From Bufo bufo (Eukaryota; Chordata; Amphibia; Anura; Bufonidae): DNA of 64,000 nucleotides. A program made the position numbers and the translations under genes. Shown here piece after piece: positions 31,078-42,863 of the stretch; the first letter of the stretch is position 1; every line of letters starts with the position of its first letter. The DNA lies in assembly GCF_905171765.1 (NCBI RefSeq), contig NC_053397.1:113415295-113479294 (forward strand), in the 5' to 3' direction. The notes below the pieces were generated by a model. The model was not told the DNA's origin. It did not search any database and saw only the letters and a program-made list of their open reading frames with translations.

Positions 31078-33106
31078 CAAGGGTGCACAAACTTTTTTGG
31101 TCTGAGGGCCGCATTGTCACATCGCTCTATTTCAAGGGGCCGCAATGTACACAGGCCGATGTAAAGTGACTGGGGAGGATTGATCGCTATAACACTGCCC
31201 CTATGAGCACAGAATACATCCCCAAAAAACTCTCACTGGCCGGCCGTGAGGAGGGACCAGACGGCCCCCTGGGAAATTTCCCTGGGAGATCTATGGCTAA
31301 TCCGCCCCTGACTTAAAGGTATTTCCCAGTAAAAATGAATTTTTAAACAAGTTCTTGCAGCATGGCCCCTGAAACCGAAGAGTTATACTTACCTGATCCC
31401 GGCACTGATTACACCTGTCAGTGCATGGCCATGGTCACATGTAGCTCTGCAGCCAATCACTGGCTTCAGCGTTGATGTGGCCACAGGCAGCATCTCACTG
31501 CTGCAGCCAGTCATTGACTGTGGTGTATGTGACCATGGTCATGCACAGACAGGTGTAAAAGTGCAGGAACCGGAAGATGGAGGCAGTGGTGGCAGGGCGG
31601 CATGGAGGAGGTAAGTATGCATCTTCTGGTTCAGGGGCAAAGCTGCAGGAACTTGTTCATAAATCTGTGATTTACCTCACTACAGAGGCCGTGCTCCCTG
31701 GTTATTACCGTCTCCTGCCAGTTACAGGCGCCCTGCAATAACCAGTAAGCACTTTCTCTTACTAGTGGGGAAAGTACTTATTGGTTAACACTTTAATAAC
31801 CAGGCCTGAAAAGACACATTTTTTTTGTGTTTTTGTGCATCTGGTGGTTCAAACGGTTGTAACTTTTTTATGTGTTGGGACTACCAAAATAATTTTTGCA
31901 ACAATTTTTCTCTTGACTGATAGGGCCTTATAATAATTTTTTTCGTTTTATTTGGGGAAAACTGCACAAAACTATAGCTCCTTATTCTTTAAATATGCAA
32001 ACTGAAACCAAAAGAAATTATTATAATTAGTTCCCTATTTTGTGTCGGTCGTTTTGTTATATTTATATGTATAGTTAGTTTCACATGAATGGGGCGATAA
32101 TTGCAACGATTTTGGTTGGTGTGGGAGTTTTTTCTTTTATCTATTTTATTATCTTTTATATTTTTTAACTTAATTTTTTATATATTTCTGCAACAAATAA
32201 TATCCCCCAAGAGGTCATGAACAGACACCGACACGTTGTGAATTTTTCACTCTTTCCTTTTTATTTATTACTTTTAATTGAATTTTAATATTTTATTGTA
32301 TTCTTTTTTTATAATAGTTCTATTACTTATTTTTTAAATATATTTTTGCCACATAATATCTCCCCCAAGAGGTCATAAAAAGACTGTTGGGGGACAATGA
32401 ACACTCTACTATTTTGCACTTATTTTTTATAATTATTTTTATTTTTTATTTTCTATATTTTTTTATATATATTTTTGACACATAATGACAAGGGATCATA
32501 ACAAGACTGTTAGAGGGCAGTGAACACTCTTTAACAATTATTATTTTTTTCTTTTTATTTGTATTTAATTTTTTTTTATTAATTTTTTTTTATTTTTTCT
32601 CTTTTATTTGTGATTTTTTTTCTTTTTACGTCTTATATTTTTTTCCACATAATTTATCCCCAAGAGGTCACTAAAAGACCTTTTGGGACACAGACTTTTT
32701 ATTTTTGCACTATTTCCACTGTAACTGGGGCATTCAAAGGAGCCCCAGTTACAGGGGAAACCAGTCTGCGGTGGGGGCATTGTACACAGGCAGAGCTGAT
32801 CAGGTCTCGTAACCCTGCAGATGCTTCTCTGCCCCAAAGCCGGGTCCACCCTACATAGCGCTCACCTGTGTGAGGAGAAGGCAGAAGCGCTGATAACTGC
32901 TTCTGCCTTCTCCTCGGCTCCCCCGCTGTCACTGACAGCCGACAACCCGTCCTGCTCATGCTACAGTGCAGGGGCAGGAGCTGTAATGATCCATCGCGCA
33001 GCGCTGCGGACAGAAACACAGCTGATTTTACAATCAGCTGTGTTTCTGTCCAGGAGGACGGGGGCTGCAAATCTTGGCTCTGGGGGCCGCAGGTTGTGCA
33101 CCCCTG
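31078..33106. mobile_element. Non-autonomous hAT element (2.03 kb)
   Basis: The termini CAAGGGTGCACAAAC and GTTGTGCACCCCTG are inverses, with a perfect 8-bp duplication ttctaaag (31070-31077 and 33107-33114). The interior is very T-rich (31780-32640), with four decayed copies of a CCCCAAGAGGTCATAA block (about 32205, 32360, 32490 and 32655). The right third is GC-rich with a hairpin (GAGAAGGCAGAAGCGC near 32875). No transposase was seen. Confidence 0.92.
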
Positions 33107-35978
33107 TTCTAAAGCCTTTTATTGGGGTAAATTAGGGGGGGGGGGGGGAGGCTCGTTAGCCGTTGTGTGGTGAAGTGACAAAATCAAAGCTTTTTTGTGA
33201 TGTATTCATTTCCTTTTTATTTATTTATTTGATCTAACAGTATGTTAGACAGAGAAGTGAAAGGCCCTGTATAGGGGAGGGGCAGCGTCCTAAATGTTTC
33301 TGGTGCAGACACAGATCGCAGAAGAAGGGGGTGTGGCAGCAGGGGTTATTTCGAGAGGCCTGAGCTCCCGGTGTCATCTAGCGGTCGTGTTTTGACCAGC
33401 AAGCCAGTGGTGCTTGAATGGTTGACTCGGTTATCCACTTTGTCCCAAGTGACATAAGACACCCCCAGCCAAAAGTCGGTGGGTTCGTCAGACACAACGC
33501 TTAGTTGGTATGGCCCGGGAGCAGGCCCTGTGCCCTCACCTGTCCTCAAACTGCCTCTGTCCTTTTCTGTTCTCTCCGCCAGACAAGCATTATATGCTGT
33601 GGGCTAAGCTCCACTATACAGAGAGGACGAGCTACTAGAGGACAGTCAGCAGCTACTGCGCAGACAAGATCTGGAGGAGACATCCGCCACTTTCACCATT
33701 AGGCTGGCAAGTAGTGATGAGGAAGGGGCATGGGAGCTGGTGTTGCGAGCAGTCAGGCTCCTGGCTCAGAGAGCATTGAGGAGAACATCAGTGACATGCA
33801 AACAGTACTCGATGATGATGTAGCCGATCGGAATTGGGAGCCAGGTGGTGAAGGGGCTTCATCATCATCGGGAGAAGAGGGTGGCAGCTTGCCCGTGAGG
33901 TAGCGGCGGAGCCAGCAAGTCGGTAGTGTGGTGGGAGTCAGCAGGGTGGCAGCAGTGGGAGGTCGTGAGCCAAACGTGCCCGGGGTAAACCACCGGCTTC
34001 TCAGGAGCCTACCTGCCCGGAAAGTAGTGGTGCAGGGGTTCACAGAGGCAGCGGTTGTAGCAGTCAGTCAGTGCGGAGTGTTGGGGGTAAAAATCACCTA
34101 CTCCGCATTGTGGCAGTTTTCTGTTAAGCAGCCGGAGGTGAACATTGCCATTTGCCAAATCTGTGGGCAGAAGGTGAAGCGTGGCCAGAGTGCCAATGTT
34201 GGCACAACGGCCCTGCGTCAACATATGCAGCGTCACCATAAAGTGGCCTGAGAGAACCGTGGCTCCGATGTGGTGGTCCAGCCTGCGGCATCAACCGCTG
34301 CATCACACAGTGGCATGCATCCGATTTCAGGCAGCCGAAGGGAGCGGTCTGTCCTTCCCATCATCTACCGGTCCTGATGCACCTGCTCCCCTTCCTCCCA
34401 CTCCTCGTCACTCATTTTGTCAGCAGTCGATCACCGAAGCGATTGCCAAGAGACAGCAATACGTGTGTGGTCATCCTATGGCGCAGAAGCTGAACGTGCT
34501 CCTGGCCAAGTTGCTGGTACTGCAGTCCTTCCCTTTTCAAGTGATGGACTCAGCAACTTTCAAAGAAATGATGGCTTGTGCCAAGCCAAAGTGGATAGGC
34601 CCAAGCCATCATTTCTTTGCCAAAAAGGCAGTACCAGCCTGCACAAATATGTAGAACAGAAGGTGGGCCAGTCCTTGAGCCTGTCGGTGTCTACCAAAGT
34701 GCACGGCAGCGCCGACATTTGGAGCTATAACTACGGTCAGGGACAATACATGTCCTTTACGGCGCACTGGGTGAATGTGGTTCTGGTCCAGCCACACCCG
34801 CAAATTGGCCAGATGATGCCGCTTCCGCCTCCACGTTCTCACACCGTTGGTCCTGCTACAATGTCCGCCTCAGCCTCCAATGCAGGGACAATTCACAGTG
34901 CTCCGCCAGCACACCACATGTGCAGAGCATGGCATTGTCACGCTGTTCTACACCTAGTTTGCCTGGGCAAACTGAGTCACACAGGGGAGGAACTGCTCCA
35001 TGTCCATCAAGAAATCGAATCTTGGCTTTCTCCGTGAAAACTCAAAATCGGAACCATGGTGGACAACAACGGGAAGAACATGGCGTCGGCGCTGTGTCAA
35101 GGAGGGCTGAGACATGCGCCCTGCATAGCGCAAGTGTTCAATCTTTTTGTCAAGCGGTTCCTGAAGTCCTCCATCCATCTGCAAGACATTCTAAAAATGG
35201 GCAGGAAACTTTGCATGCACTTCAGCCATGCATGCACCGCCAAACACACCCTCCTTGAGCGGCAGAAAGGCATCCCCCAACATAGGCTGATATGCGACGT
35301 TTCCAACTGTTGGAGTTCCACCCTCCATATGTTAGACAGACTATACGAACTGAGAAAGGCCATAAACTATTTCTTGATGATCCCAGTAGACAGGAGTACT
35401 CCCCTGTGAAACTTTGAAGTCAGCCAGTGGCAGCTCATGCGTGACACCTGCTGTTTGCTTAGGCCCTTTGAGGATGCCAAGTTATTTGCCAGTCGCCAGG
35501 ACTACAGGATGAACAATGTCATTTCCACTGCTTCATGTCCTGGAACAGATGCTGGTAAATCTGGCTGGTCAGGGGACTGGAGACATGGCACCTACATCTC
35601 ATGGCCAAGTTAGCCCTGTCGGGACTGAACTGGAGGAGGAGGACATTGGAGCCAGGGTGGATAAAAAAATAATTATTTAAATTGGATTTTTTTTTATATA
35701 AAATGCTTTTTGAGGAAAATATATTACCATCCAAAGGTTATTCCATCATGAAATAAAGATTTGTTTTTTAATTATGTAGAATAAGGCTGTATATGTTTAA
35801 TTTTTGGGGTAAATAAATTCCATTAATCCATTCACAATGGGAAGGAAGAAATGCAAATGAGCTCTTAACAAGCTTTGCCTCTAATGCCACCAGATGTAAG
35901 GCAGCTATCCTATAAGTCAATATTCAGCTCTTAAAATAAGCCTTGAGACATGACTTGGATATTAAATAAGCCAGCACC

Positions 35979-36165
35979 TAGTAACATAGTACATAAGGCT
36001 GAAAAAAGACATTTGTCCATCCAGTTCGGCCTGTCATCCTGCAAGTTGATCCAGAGGAAGGCAAAAAAAAAAACCTGTGAGGTAGAAGCCAATTTTCCTC
36101 ACTTTAGGGGAATAAAAAATTCCTTCCCGACTCCAAGGAATTTTGTATTCCCCTAAAGTGGGGAA
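35979..36165 (-). mobile_element. CR1-like LINE 3' fragment, reverse
   Basis: Reverse complement of the 20740-20908 tail: AGTAACATAGTACATAAGGC, GTCATCCTGCAAGTTGATCC and AATTCCTT blocks. It ends in a short palindrome (CTTTAGGGGAATAAA, then TATTCCCCTAAAG), meaning that part of the fragment is duplicated inverted. Confidence 0.65.
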
Positions 36166-36167
36166 AA

Positions 36168-36212
36168 TTGCTGACAGCTGTTTCGGGTGATTTCCCCTCA
36201 TCAGTGCAGAGA
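36168..36212 (-). ncRNA. Hammerhead-like motif in nested PLE fragment
   Basis: On the minus strand: CTGATGA (36204-36198), a stem II of GGG with CCC, GAAA (36184-36181), the two-pair stem III CA..TG with loop GC, and GTC (36175-36173). The core is complete. Stem I has a mismatch at its first pair (A against A), then three pairs (TGC with GCA). One stem I strand runs into CR1-derived sequence, so the original stem may have been longer. Confidence 0.55.
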
Positions 36213-36924
36213 AGAGAGTACTGGCTTAACTGGGTAGGAGGCCTGTGTCCGAAACAGCTGTCTGCAGATGAGGTGCTGGCTTATTTAATATCCAAGTCAT
36301 GTCTCAAGGCTTTTTCTAAGAGCTGAATATCAACTTATAGGATAGCTGCCTTACATCTGGTGGCATTAGAGGCAAAGCTTGTTAAAAGCTCATTTGCATT
36401 TCTTCCCTCCCAGAATTCCAGAGGAGCATGTATGGCCTAAAAGTCTCCTCACACTGATTAAGGTGCTCTCTCCCTAAGGAGAGTTAGTTTCCCCCCTTTG
36501 TCCATTCACAATAATTTGTAAGATTATTGGGCAGTTTCTCTGCCTACAAGAGATTATCACAGATGCTTGGTTTACTTTTGCAGTTCTCAAATTCTGAATT
36601 TGACTCAGAAGAGATCACGCCTTTTCTTCACAGCAAAAATGTTATAAAATGAACAAAGTTGAGAAAAAGACCTTAATCCTAACTTCTACAAACCTATGAA
36701 TACAGAATCAACCTACTCAAACTAATATGAAAATTTGTTATTCTAAATTAAAAGTTATTCATCTAGTTGCATATTATAAGTTATAACAGCAAGTCTTTAT
36801 GTAGAAAACTATGAATTAAATCAAGCCTTACTGACTAGTTATTTAAGTTTTGATTTAAATCAGTTTGATTTAAATTGTGATTTAAAATCAGTTTGATTTA
36901 AATCAAATCCACCCTGATTGGAGC

Positions 36925-38071
36925 ACCAGCAATGTGTAGCGAAATGGGTGGTTTTTCTACAAAGGTGACAGGAGAGGAGGAGCAGGCGCAGCCGGAGGAG
37001 CAAAAGGTACATGAGGAAGACGAGGCAGATGACACCTCACCACTCAGGTCTCCTCATGCTGCTGCCAAGTCACCACTCTGTGGTCTCCTCATGCTGCTGC
37101 AACATCACTACTCTGTGGTCTCCTCATGCTGCTGCCACCTCATCACTATGTCAATGGGCCACTCTGTGGACTTCTTATGCTGTTCCCACCCTCCCCACTC
37201 CATGACTGGGCCACTATTTTGCCTTTTTGGCCTGGTTGACAATTTATTTGACACTTCTTTTGATCTACCAGAAGAAAGGAAAAATGAGACGCACAAAGGA
37301 GCCTGTCTGTCTATGTAGTAGCTGTAAGGCCTGTATGACATGGTCCCTATTTTGCATCAGAATTGGCTTATAATTTGGTAGCCAAAAGCAGGGGTAGATA
37401 CAAAAAGAAGACATGCAAATATTCCATTCATGTGTCATCTCTGTTTTGGATCCACTCATGTTTTTTTTTATTTTAGTAATACTGATAGATTACTGACCAA
37501 ATGCCGACTCCTTGAAGGCAGATGCTCACCAGACAGGATCCGTTTTTTTGGGGTTATTATTCTGACGGACCAGAGGAAGGGCAAAATAATCAGTGATGTC
37601 AACACAAACTTACTGCTGACACCCTCTCCACTCTGTCGGGGGGCTCTACTTGTATAATCGTTTAATAGAACAGGTTCTGTAGACATCTATGTGGAATCCA
37701 CTGACGACGGTGTAAAAGGAGTGCACTTCTTCTTGACGCTAACATTGACCTATAAGGCTGAGTTCATACTTAAGTTATTTGACCAGTTTTGGCCCTGTAA
37801 CTGCCCAAAAAAGTTAAGTGTGCAGTGATTCTAAGAGCGACACCCGTTATCTGTGTGTCACACTGACTCACAGTATTGTTTCACTACCACAGAAGACTTC
37901 CTATGCGTGTTACTGCGAGGCACAGTGTTCTACACCACTATACAGGCTCTCTGCAGCCAGGAAATAGCCTTTTTTTTAACGTGATTTGTCACTAATAAAT
38001 TCGGATCAAATCTTTTCAAAAAATTCATCGAACCGGCCGAATCAAATTTTTGAGAAATTTGTTCATCTCTA
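36925..38071 (+). repeat. 3' part of hAT copy 2
   Basis: The tandem CTCCTCATGCTGCTGCC units (37050-37140) and the following region match copy 1 (13689-14157 and 14891-15275) up to the terminus. It provides the empty site for the MITE at 14158. Confidence 0.85.
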
Positions 38072-38460
38072 GAAATAAGTAACCAAATAACAGAAGTGGG
38101 AACTCCAACTTACAGGTCAATATTAGAGTCAGGTCTAATTTATCAGCGTGGACGTAACCGTGCAGTGGCCCAAAATTCAAGGAGTGACCCTATGACAGTG
38201 GAGAGGATGTCAGCAGCAAGGCTGTGTTCGCATCACTATTTATTTTTTCCATTCTTCTGATCTGTCAGACAGGCCACAAAAAGCGGTAGTCTGTAGTTTG
38301 AGCATCCGCCTTCAGCAGGCGTGTGACAGCATCAGAATAGTGGCAACAGGACATAGGCAGAAGTAACAGGCACTTTTTCACAATGTTCTGGTGTTGCAGC
38401 ACACTACAGTTACATTATTACTGCCAGAACGATCTAGTCTGTTCTACCATACACCGGTGT

Positions 38461-38868
38461 CTAGAAATTCTGGTTCATCCAGGCCTGATGCATCATTTTT
38501 GGGTTGAAAGGAGAGTTCTCTTCGGGGTTACTAAATACCCACTCTGGTGCCACACTACTGGCCGGGGCAGGAATGCTTGCCAAGGGTTTGGCTGCCCAGT
38601 AGTCCAAGAAATCTTGGATCTGGGTTGACAAGTCACAATCCAAGTATGCCACCACCTGCTGGTTCAGGTTTTGCTCCATGTCCTGCTGCTGGGTGGTTTC
38701 TTCAGTAGGCGGGTGAAGAAAAGTGTTCAAAGACTCAAGACTTAAGTTCCTGGTGATGGAGCTGGTTCTGCTCCTGCAGTAGTAGTCTTTGTCACTACGC
38801 AAGCAACAAAGCATGCATCTGGCCATTTGTGCAAGAGACTCAAAGGGACCCCCTGCCTCCATCTCCAC
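38461..38868 (-). pseudogene. hAT transposase C-terminal fragment, reverse
   Basis: The minus-strand frame includes LDYWAAKPLASIPAPASSVA, then PEWVFSNPEENSPFNPKMMH and QAWMNQNF with a stop, a hAT dimerisation domain. It differs from copy 1 (SVALERVFS) and belongs to a related but separate family. The preceding part (FLDYW upstream, glutamine-rich) is consistent with the region between catalytic core and C-terminus. Flanks from about 38100 to 39300 probably belong to the same reverse fragment, but no termini were found. Confidence 0.7.
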
Positions 38869-39344
38869 TGCATACTGCCATAGTCTGTCTAGGTCATCTG
38901 CATCGCCTTCCTCTTCATCTACCTAGTCCTGTATAGAATTCCTGTCAGTTTATGTCCTGATCCTCCTACTTTGCCATTTCAGCCTCCTTAGGTGGCCATA
39001 AGATATATGCCATGTCTTCTGTACCCTCACCATTTCCATTTATCAGCATCCCCCCAGAACGTTAAGGAGTGAAATGCCATCATTTATCTGGTAGTCCTGC
39101 CGACAAACTCTTTGAAACTCTTCTATGATTCTGCCACAAACAACAGTCACTGCCTACCAAGCACTGTCCCTGAATATGACCGATTGTACAAAATTAGGCC
39201 AATTACTGTATAAATAATTTTTCTATAAACTTCTAAATGTTTATACCCCAAAATAGAATATATAAACTCATAAGTCTCTCATAAAATTTAAGGGAAGACT
39301 ATACTTTAAACAATATATAGCGAAGAAGGACCGGCACTCACATT

Positions 39345-39480
39345 CTTGATGATATGAAGAGACGTTTATTCAAGGTATAATAGTATCATCAGTGACTAGT
39401 TTCGGCTCATGCCTGAGACTTTTTCAAACTTCAATATTGCTATTATGCCTTGAATAAATGTCTCTCTATATATAATCAAG
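39345..39480 (-). mobile_element. Small PLE-like terminal fold-back
   Basis: TCTTGATGATATGAAGAGAC returns inverted at 39460-39480, with AAGGTATAATAG against CTATTATGCCTTG. Between them, on the minus strand, GGCATGAGCC-GAAAC-TAGTC resembles the second half of a hammerhead, but the CTGANGA box is degenerate. It abuts the Gypsy LTR. Confidence 0.5.
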
Positions 39481-39481
39481 A

Positions 39482-40218
39482 TGTCACGGATCAGTGGATG
39501 TGGACCCACTTTGCCACTGACTAGCAATACTCCAGAGAGGCGCGACTAAGCAACTACCCGGATTTCACTAGAGCCTCAGATGGGGAGGATAGGCTTGACC
39601 ATTGGTAGTTGCCAGGGGCTACTCTGGAGCGTAAACCATACAGTGACAGCTGGTCCAGGCAGACCAGGAGATACCTGCGAAGGTACCGACAGTATAAACG
39701 TAATAAGCCAGGCAGGTTCGTAACCAGGAGCAACAAGACAGGAACCGGAGAATGAGGCAGAGACGTAGTCAGGACGAGTAAAGGGTCAGGGCAGGCGGCA
39801 CAGGAGCAAGGTCAGACAATCCGTATCGGCAACGGGAGACACAAAGCAAGCAGGCAGGGATCAGACGATAAGCGGAGTCCAGGAACAAGTAGTTAACAAG
39901 CTCTTTAGCAACAGACTAGGACCTTGACACTGAGGCATCCAGGAAGAGGGCTGCGCCACTTAAATACCTGCAGGAGAGACAGAGTTGGTCAGCGAAGTCA
40001 CCTGACCTAACCCATACAGCCCAGGGAGTGATGCGCTCTGCCCTTAGGGCAGTGAAACCAGACACCAGCAACAAGCATGCTGTGGCCAGGGCTGAATGGA
40101 ACCCATGGAGCGGAATCCTCAGCACCACAGCACGTACAGGCGACGGAGTCTAGGACTGCAGCGGTGGACAGAAGAATCATCGCTGAGCATGGCGCCCAGC
40201 AGCCACAGTTACAGTACA
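39482..40218 (-). repeat. Gypsy 3' LTR
   Basis: In minus-strand sense it starts TGTACTGTAACTGTGG after the purine tract AGAGGAGAGGTAAGGGGT and ends CTGATCCGTGACA, giving TG...CA termini and a length of 737 bp. No partner LTR remains in the window, so the left edge rests on the TG/CA rule. Confidence 0.75.
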
Positions 40219-40238
40219 ACCCCTTACCTCTCCTCTTC

Positions 40239-41023
40239 TTAAGGCCCTGACGGGACAAAAAAACATTTTATCAGATCCAAAGCGTGAATATTTTCCACCA
40301 GCTCCCAAGACCTCTCTTCTGGACCGAAGCCCTTCCAATCCACCAGGTAGTAGGTCTTCTTATCACGTTTCCTGAAGTGCAAGATGTCTTTGACCTCAAA
40401 AGGTCTCTTCAGAGTCTGCAGATACCGGAGCTGCCGAAGATGGAGCTGTAGAGAAGCGATTAAGGACAACCGGTTTGAGCAGGGATACGTGGAAGGCATT
40501 GGGGACACGAAGGGAGAGAGGCAGCCGAAGCTTATAAGTCACCTCATTGACCCTATTCAAGACTACAAATGGTCTTAAGAACCTAGGGGCAAACTTGAAG
40601 CTAGGAACCATTAATCGGATGTTTCTGGAGGAGGGACATACCTTATCTATAGGCGAGAACTGAGGCGGTTTTCTTCTCTTCTTGTCCGCATTTGTTTTCA
40701 TGCGGGTCACTGCCCTGCCGATGCAATTCTTGGTATCTTGCCAGATCTTCAAAAAATCCTTGAAAGAGGAATCTGCCACTGGTACCCCCGAAAACACAGA
40801 AACAGGAAGAGGGGTATGAGGATGATGTCCGAAAACGACAAAGAAAGGAGATGAACCCGTAGGCTGATTATTGTATGAGAACTCTGCCCAAGGTAACAAT
40901 TGTAGCAATTTGTCGTGTTGGGCCGAAACAAAGTGCAGAAGGTAATTCTCCAATATCCGATTGACCCGCTCTACTTGTCTGGTGGTTTGGGGGTGATAAC
41001 TGGACGAGAAGTTCAGGTCAACC
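40239..41023 (-). pseudogene. Gypsy integrase C-terminal domain and chromodomain
   Basis: Minus-strand coding. A remnant of the integrase core end (SYHPQT, then VERVNRILENYL with the catalytic Glu) is followed by AQHDKLLQLLPWAEFSYNNQ, the barrel domain with PSFKFAPRFLRPFVVLNRVN and FHVSLLKPV, and a chromodomain with TYYLVDWKGFGPEERSWELV. Chromodomains guide integration to marked chromatin. Chromodomain Gypsy elements are common in fish and amphibians and absent from mammals, which supports the organism call. One frame change lies near 40440. Confidence 0.85.
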
Positions 41024-41195
41024 TCTAGTAGTCAAACAAATCATGAAAAAAAAAGGGGATACAAAACATCCTGCATGATATGATACTAAATATGCGGATG
41101 CGCATGGCTACATTTATAAAGTCACATAAAATAATGCACTGAGGGCAGTCCAGTCAAAGGGACAAAGTGTGCCATCCTGGGGAAACTGTCTACGA

Positions 41196-41980
41196 CTACT
41201 CAGGAACAGGTAGCACTAGCAACAGACCAGGCGGCTTGCTCCTGGAGATTTTATTTTGAGCACAGACAGTGCAGGCGGAGACATAATCACGTACGTCTTT
41301 GGACAATGTGGGCCACAAGTAGTAGCGAGACACTAGTTCTGTGGTCTTGCGAATACCTGGATGACCAGCCAGTTTGGAGTTGTGGCCCAACGTTAGGATA
41401 CGTCTTCTTTTGGCCGAAGGCACAAACGTCCTCTGGGAGGAATGTCTCTTACCAGGACAGGAGCCACTGATCACGTGAATTTGGGCTCCTCCTGCTGGTC
41501 TGCAAAGCCAAAAAACCTAGCCAGAGAGAGTCCGCCTTGATGTTTATCTTCGCTGGGCGAAAGTGCAACTCAAAATAGAGAGAAGAGAGCCTATCTGGCT
41601 TGGCAAAGGAATCAAATGCTGAGCAGTCTGCAGATAAGTGAGATTCTTGTGATCCGTGAATATTATCAGCGGATGCTGAGCCCCCTCCAACAGATATCGC
41701 CATTCCTCCAAGGCAAGTTTTACAGCTAAAAGTTCTGTCTCCAATACAGTAGTTCCTCTCAGCCGGTGAGAAGAGTTTGGAAGAGAACCCACAGGTAACC
41801 ATCTTGCCCTTGGAACCTCTCTGAAGGAGAACAGCACCGGCTCCAATGGAAGAGCCATCCACCTCTAAGAAGAATTGACGGGATACATCGGGGTGATGCA
41901 AAACTGGTGCAGAAGCAAAGGACTCCTTTAATTGAATGAAGGCGGCCTATGCCTCAGGAGTCCAGTACTTGGCATTCCCC
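41196..41980 (-). pseudogene. Gypsy RNase H and integrase zinc finger
   Basis: Minus-strand coding. The RNase H part has [20 protein letters not shown], then [15 protein letters not shown] and [14 protein letters not shown] across a frame break near 41720, and [14 protein letters not shown] linker residues. The integrase N-terminal HHCC finger is in ILTLGHNSKLAGHPGIRKTT, YYLWPTLSKDVRDYVSACTV and CAQNK. The core with the first two catalytic Asps should follow, but the sequence turns into unrelated AT-rich DNA at about 41157-41023. It is inactive. Confidence 0.82.
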
Positions 41981-41981
41981 C

Positions 41982-42858
41982 TGTAACGGAACGCCTAGCA
42001 CCCCGATCGGGTACCTCCGTCGATAGATGCTCCTAGTGCTTCCAGAGGACTCCAAGCACTCCACTTGACACTGTCAGCACTGCAGACCCCACGAACCGCG
42101 CAAAGCTTGGTGGAGGTCTCGCCGTCTCCTACCCACCCTGGACCTACGACAAGGCTCCAGGCTCCAGTGGGTGAACCTCTCCTAATTCCAGAGACAGGAA
42201 CCAGGAGCAAGCTCTTACAAGAGCTTATACTCAGGGGAGTATTGTGATATAGCAATGACCAAGAGTGTAGTTATTCCATCCCCCAAACATGAGCCAAGAC
42301 TTCATGAAGGTATAAAACAGGAACACTTTATTGAGGGCTACCCGCCCGTATTTATGCAGGTCCCCATCTGGTGGACACGCCCTTAGGGGACCAGAAGGAA
42401 GACTGTGACACAGGACAGATACGTATCACTCAGGATACACAGACACAACACATCCCCACAATGCATCATGGTTTCCGCCTCTCTGCCCTGGAGACACCCG
42501 AGGAGCAATTCAATTATCTCTCAGGACAAAGGGAAATCGCCAATACACATGTGGAGACAACAGGACAGAAATCACCACCCAAACACCCAATGTCACACCC
42601 CCACAGCAAACACAGACATTTAACATAGCCCCAGATAGCTCAAGTCTGAGTGCATATCATTAGGTGAATGGCACTCAGAATACACAAATACAATAAAATT
42701 AGCTATCTGGGTACCCTCACATAACAAAATACCATTCCAAAGACAGATTTAAGCTGTGTCTGTCTTCTCCTTTAAAGTTAGTATGGGCCATAATCCTGAG
42801 GCAACAGGCTGGTAAACAGGCCTCTCTAAAACCCAGTGGCGAGGTTGGTTTCGCCACA
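41982..42858. mobile_element. Solo LTR (877 bp) inside Gypsy pol
   Basis: It starts TGTAACGGAACGCC and ends GGTTTCGCCACA, with flanks CCCCC (41977-41981) and CCGCC (42859-42863), a 5-bp duplication with one change. It sits between RT and RNase H of the Gypsy element. It is the same family as the solo LTR at 19308-20066 but carries extra sequence in its first 300 bp and near 42620-42770. Confidence 0.87.
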
Positions 42859-42863
42859 CCGCC

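Larger units (their letters stand above)
35653..36916. mobile_element. hAT MITE with nested PLE and CR1 pieces
   Basis: The termini CAGGGTGGATAAAAAAAT and TTTAAATCAAATCCACCCTG are inverses, with a perfect 8-bp duplication attggagc (35645-35652 and 36917-36924). The AT-rich outer arms flank a fold-back (35846-35977 inverted at 36270-36408) with a hammerhead-like motif, and a reverse CR1 3' fragment (about 35979-36165). Confidence 0.92.
33990..37020 (+). pseudogene. hAT transposase (BED finger type), broken
   Basis: Coding sense in shifting frames. A BED zinc finger has AICQICGQKVKRGQ and TTALRQHMQRHH (about 34145-34240). An N-terminal segment reads HPMAQKLNVLLAKLLVLQSF and FKEMMACAKPKW. Then come the catalytic region with SADIWSYNYGQGQYMSFTAH (about 34705-34765), NNGKNMASALCQGGLRHAP, and CDVSNCWSSTLHML (about 35295-35335), where hAT enzymes usually have RWNST. 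An acidic EEEQAQPEE stretch follows the MITE insertion (36932-37020). hAT transposases bind the TIRs through BED and cut by a DDE mechanism. Frameshifts, the MITE and loss of the dimerisation domain make it inactive. Confidence 0.82.
28611..38071 (+). mobile_element. hAT DNA transposon, copy 2, 9.5 kb with nested inserts
   Basis: Left terminus TAGAGATGAGCGAATC and right terminus GTTCATCTCTA, with a perfect 8-bp duplication gaaataag (28603-28610 and 38072-38079). It contains a transposase pseudogene (about 33990-37020) and three inserts, each with its own duplication: 29101-30712, 31078-33106 and 35653-36916. Without them the element is about 4.6 kb. The C-terminal dimerisation domain present in copy 1 is missing between about 37020 and the 3' repeats, so copy 2 carries an internal deletion. 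Confidence 0.93.
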
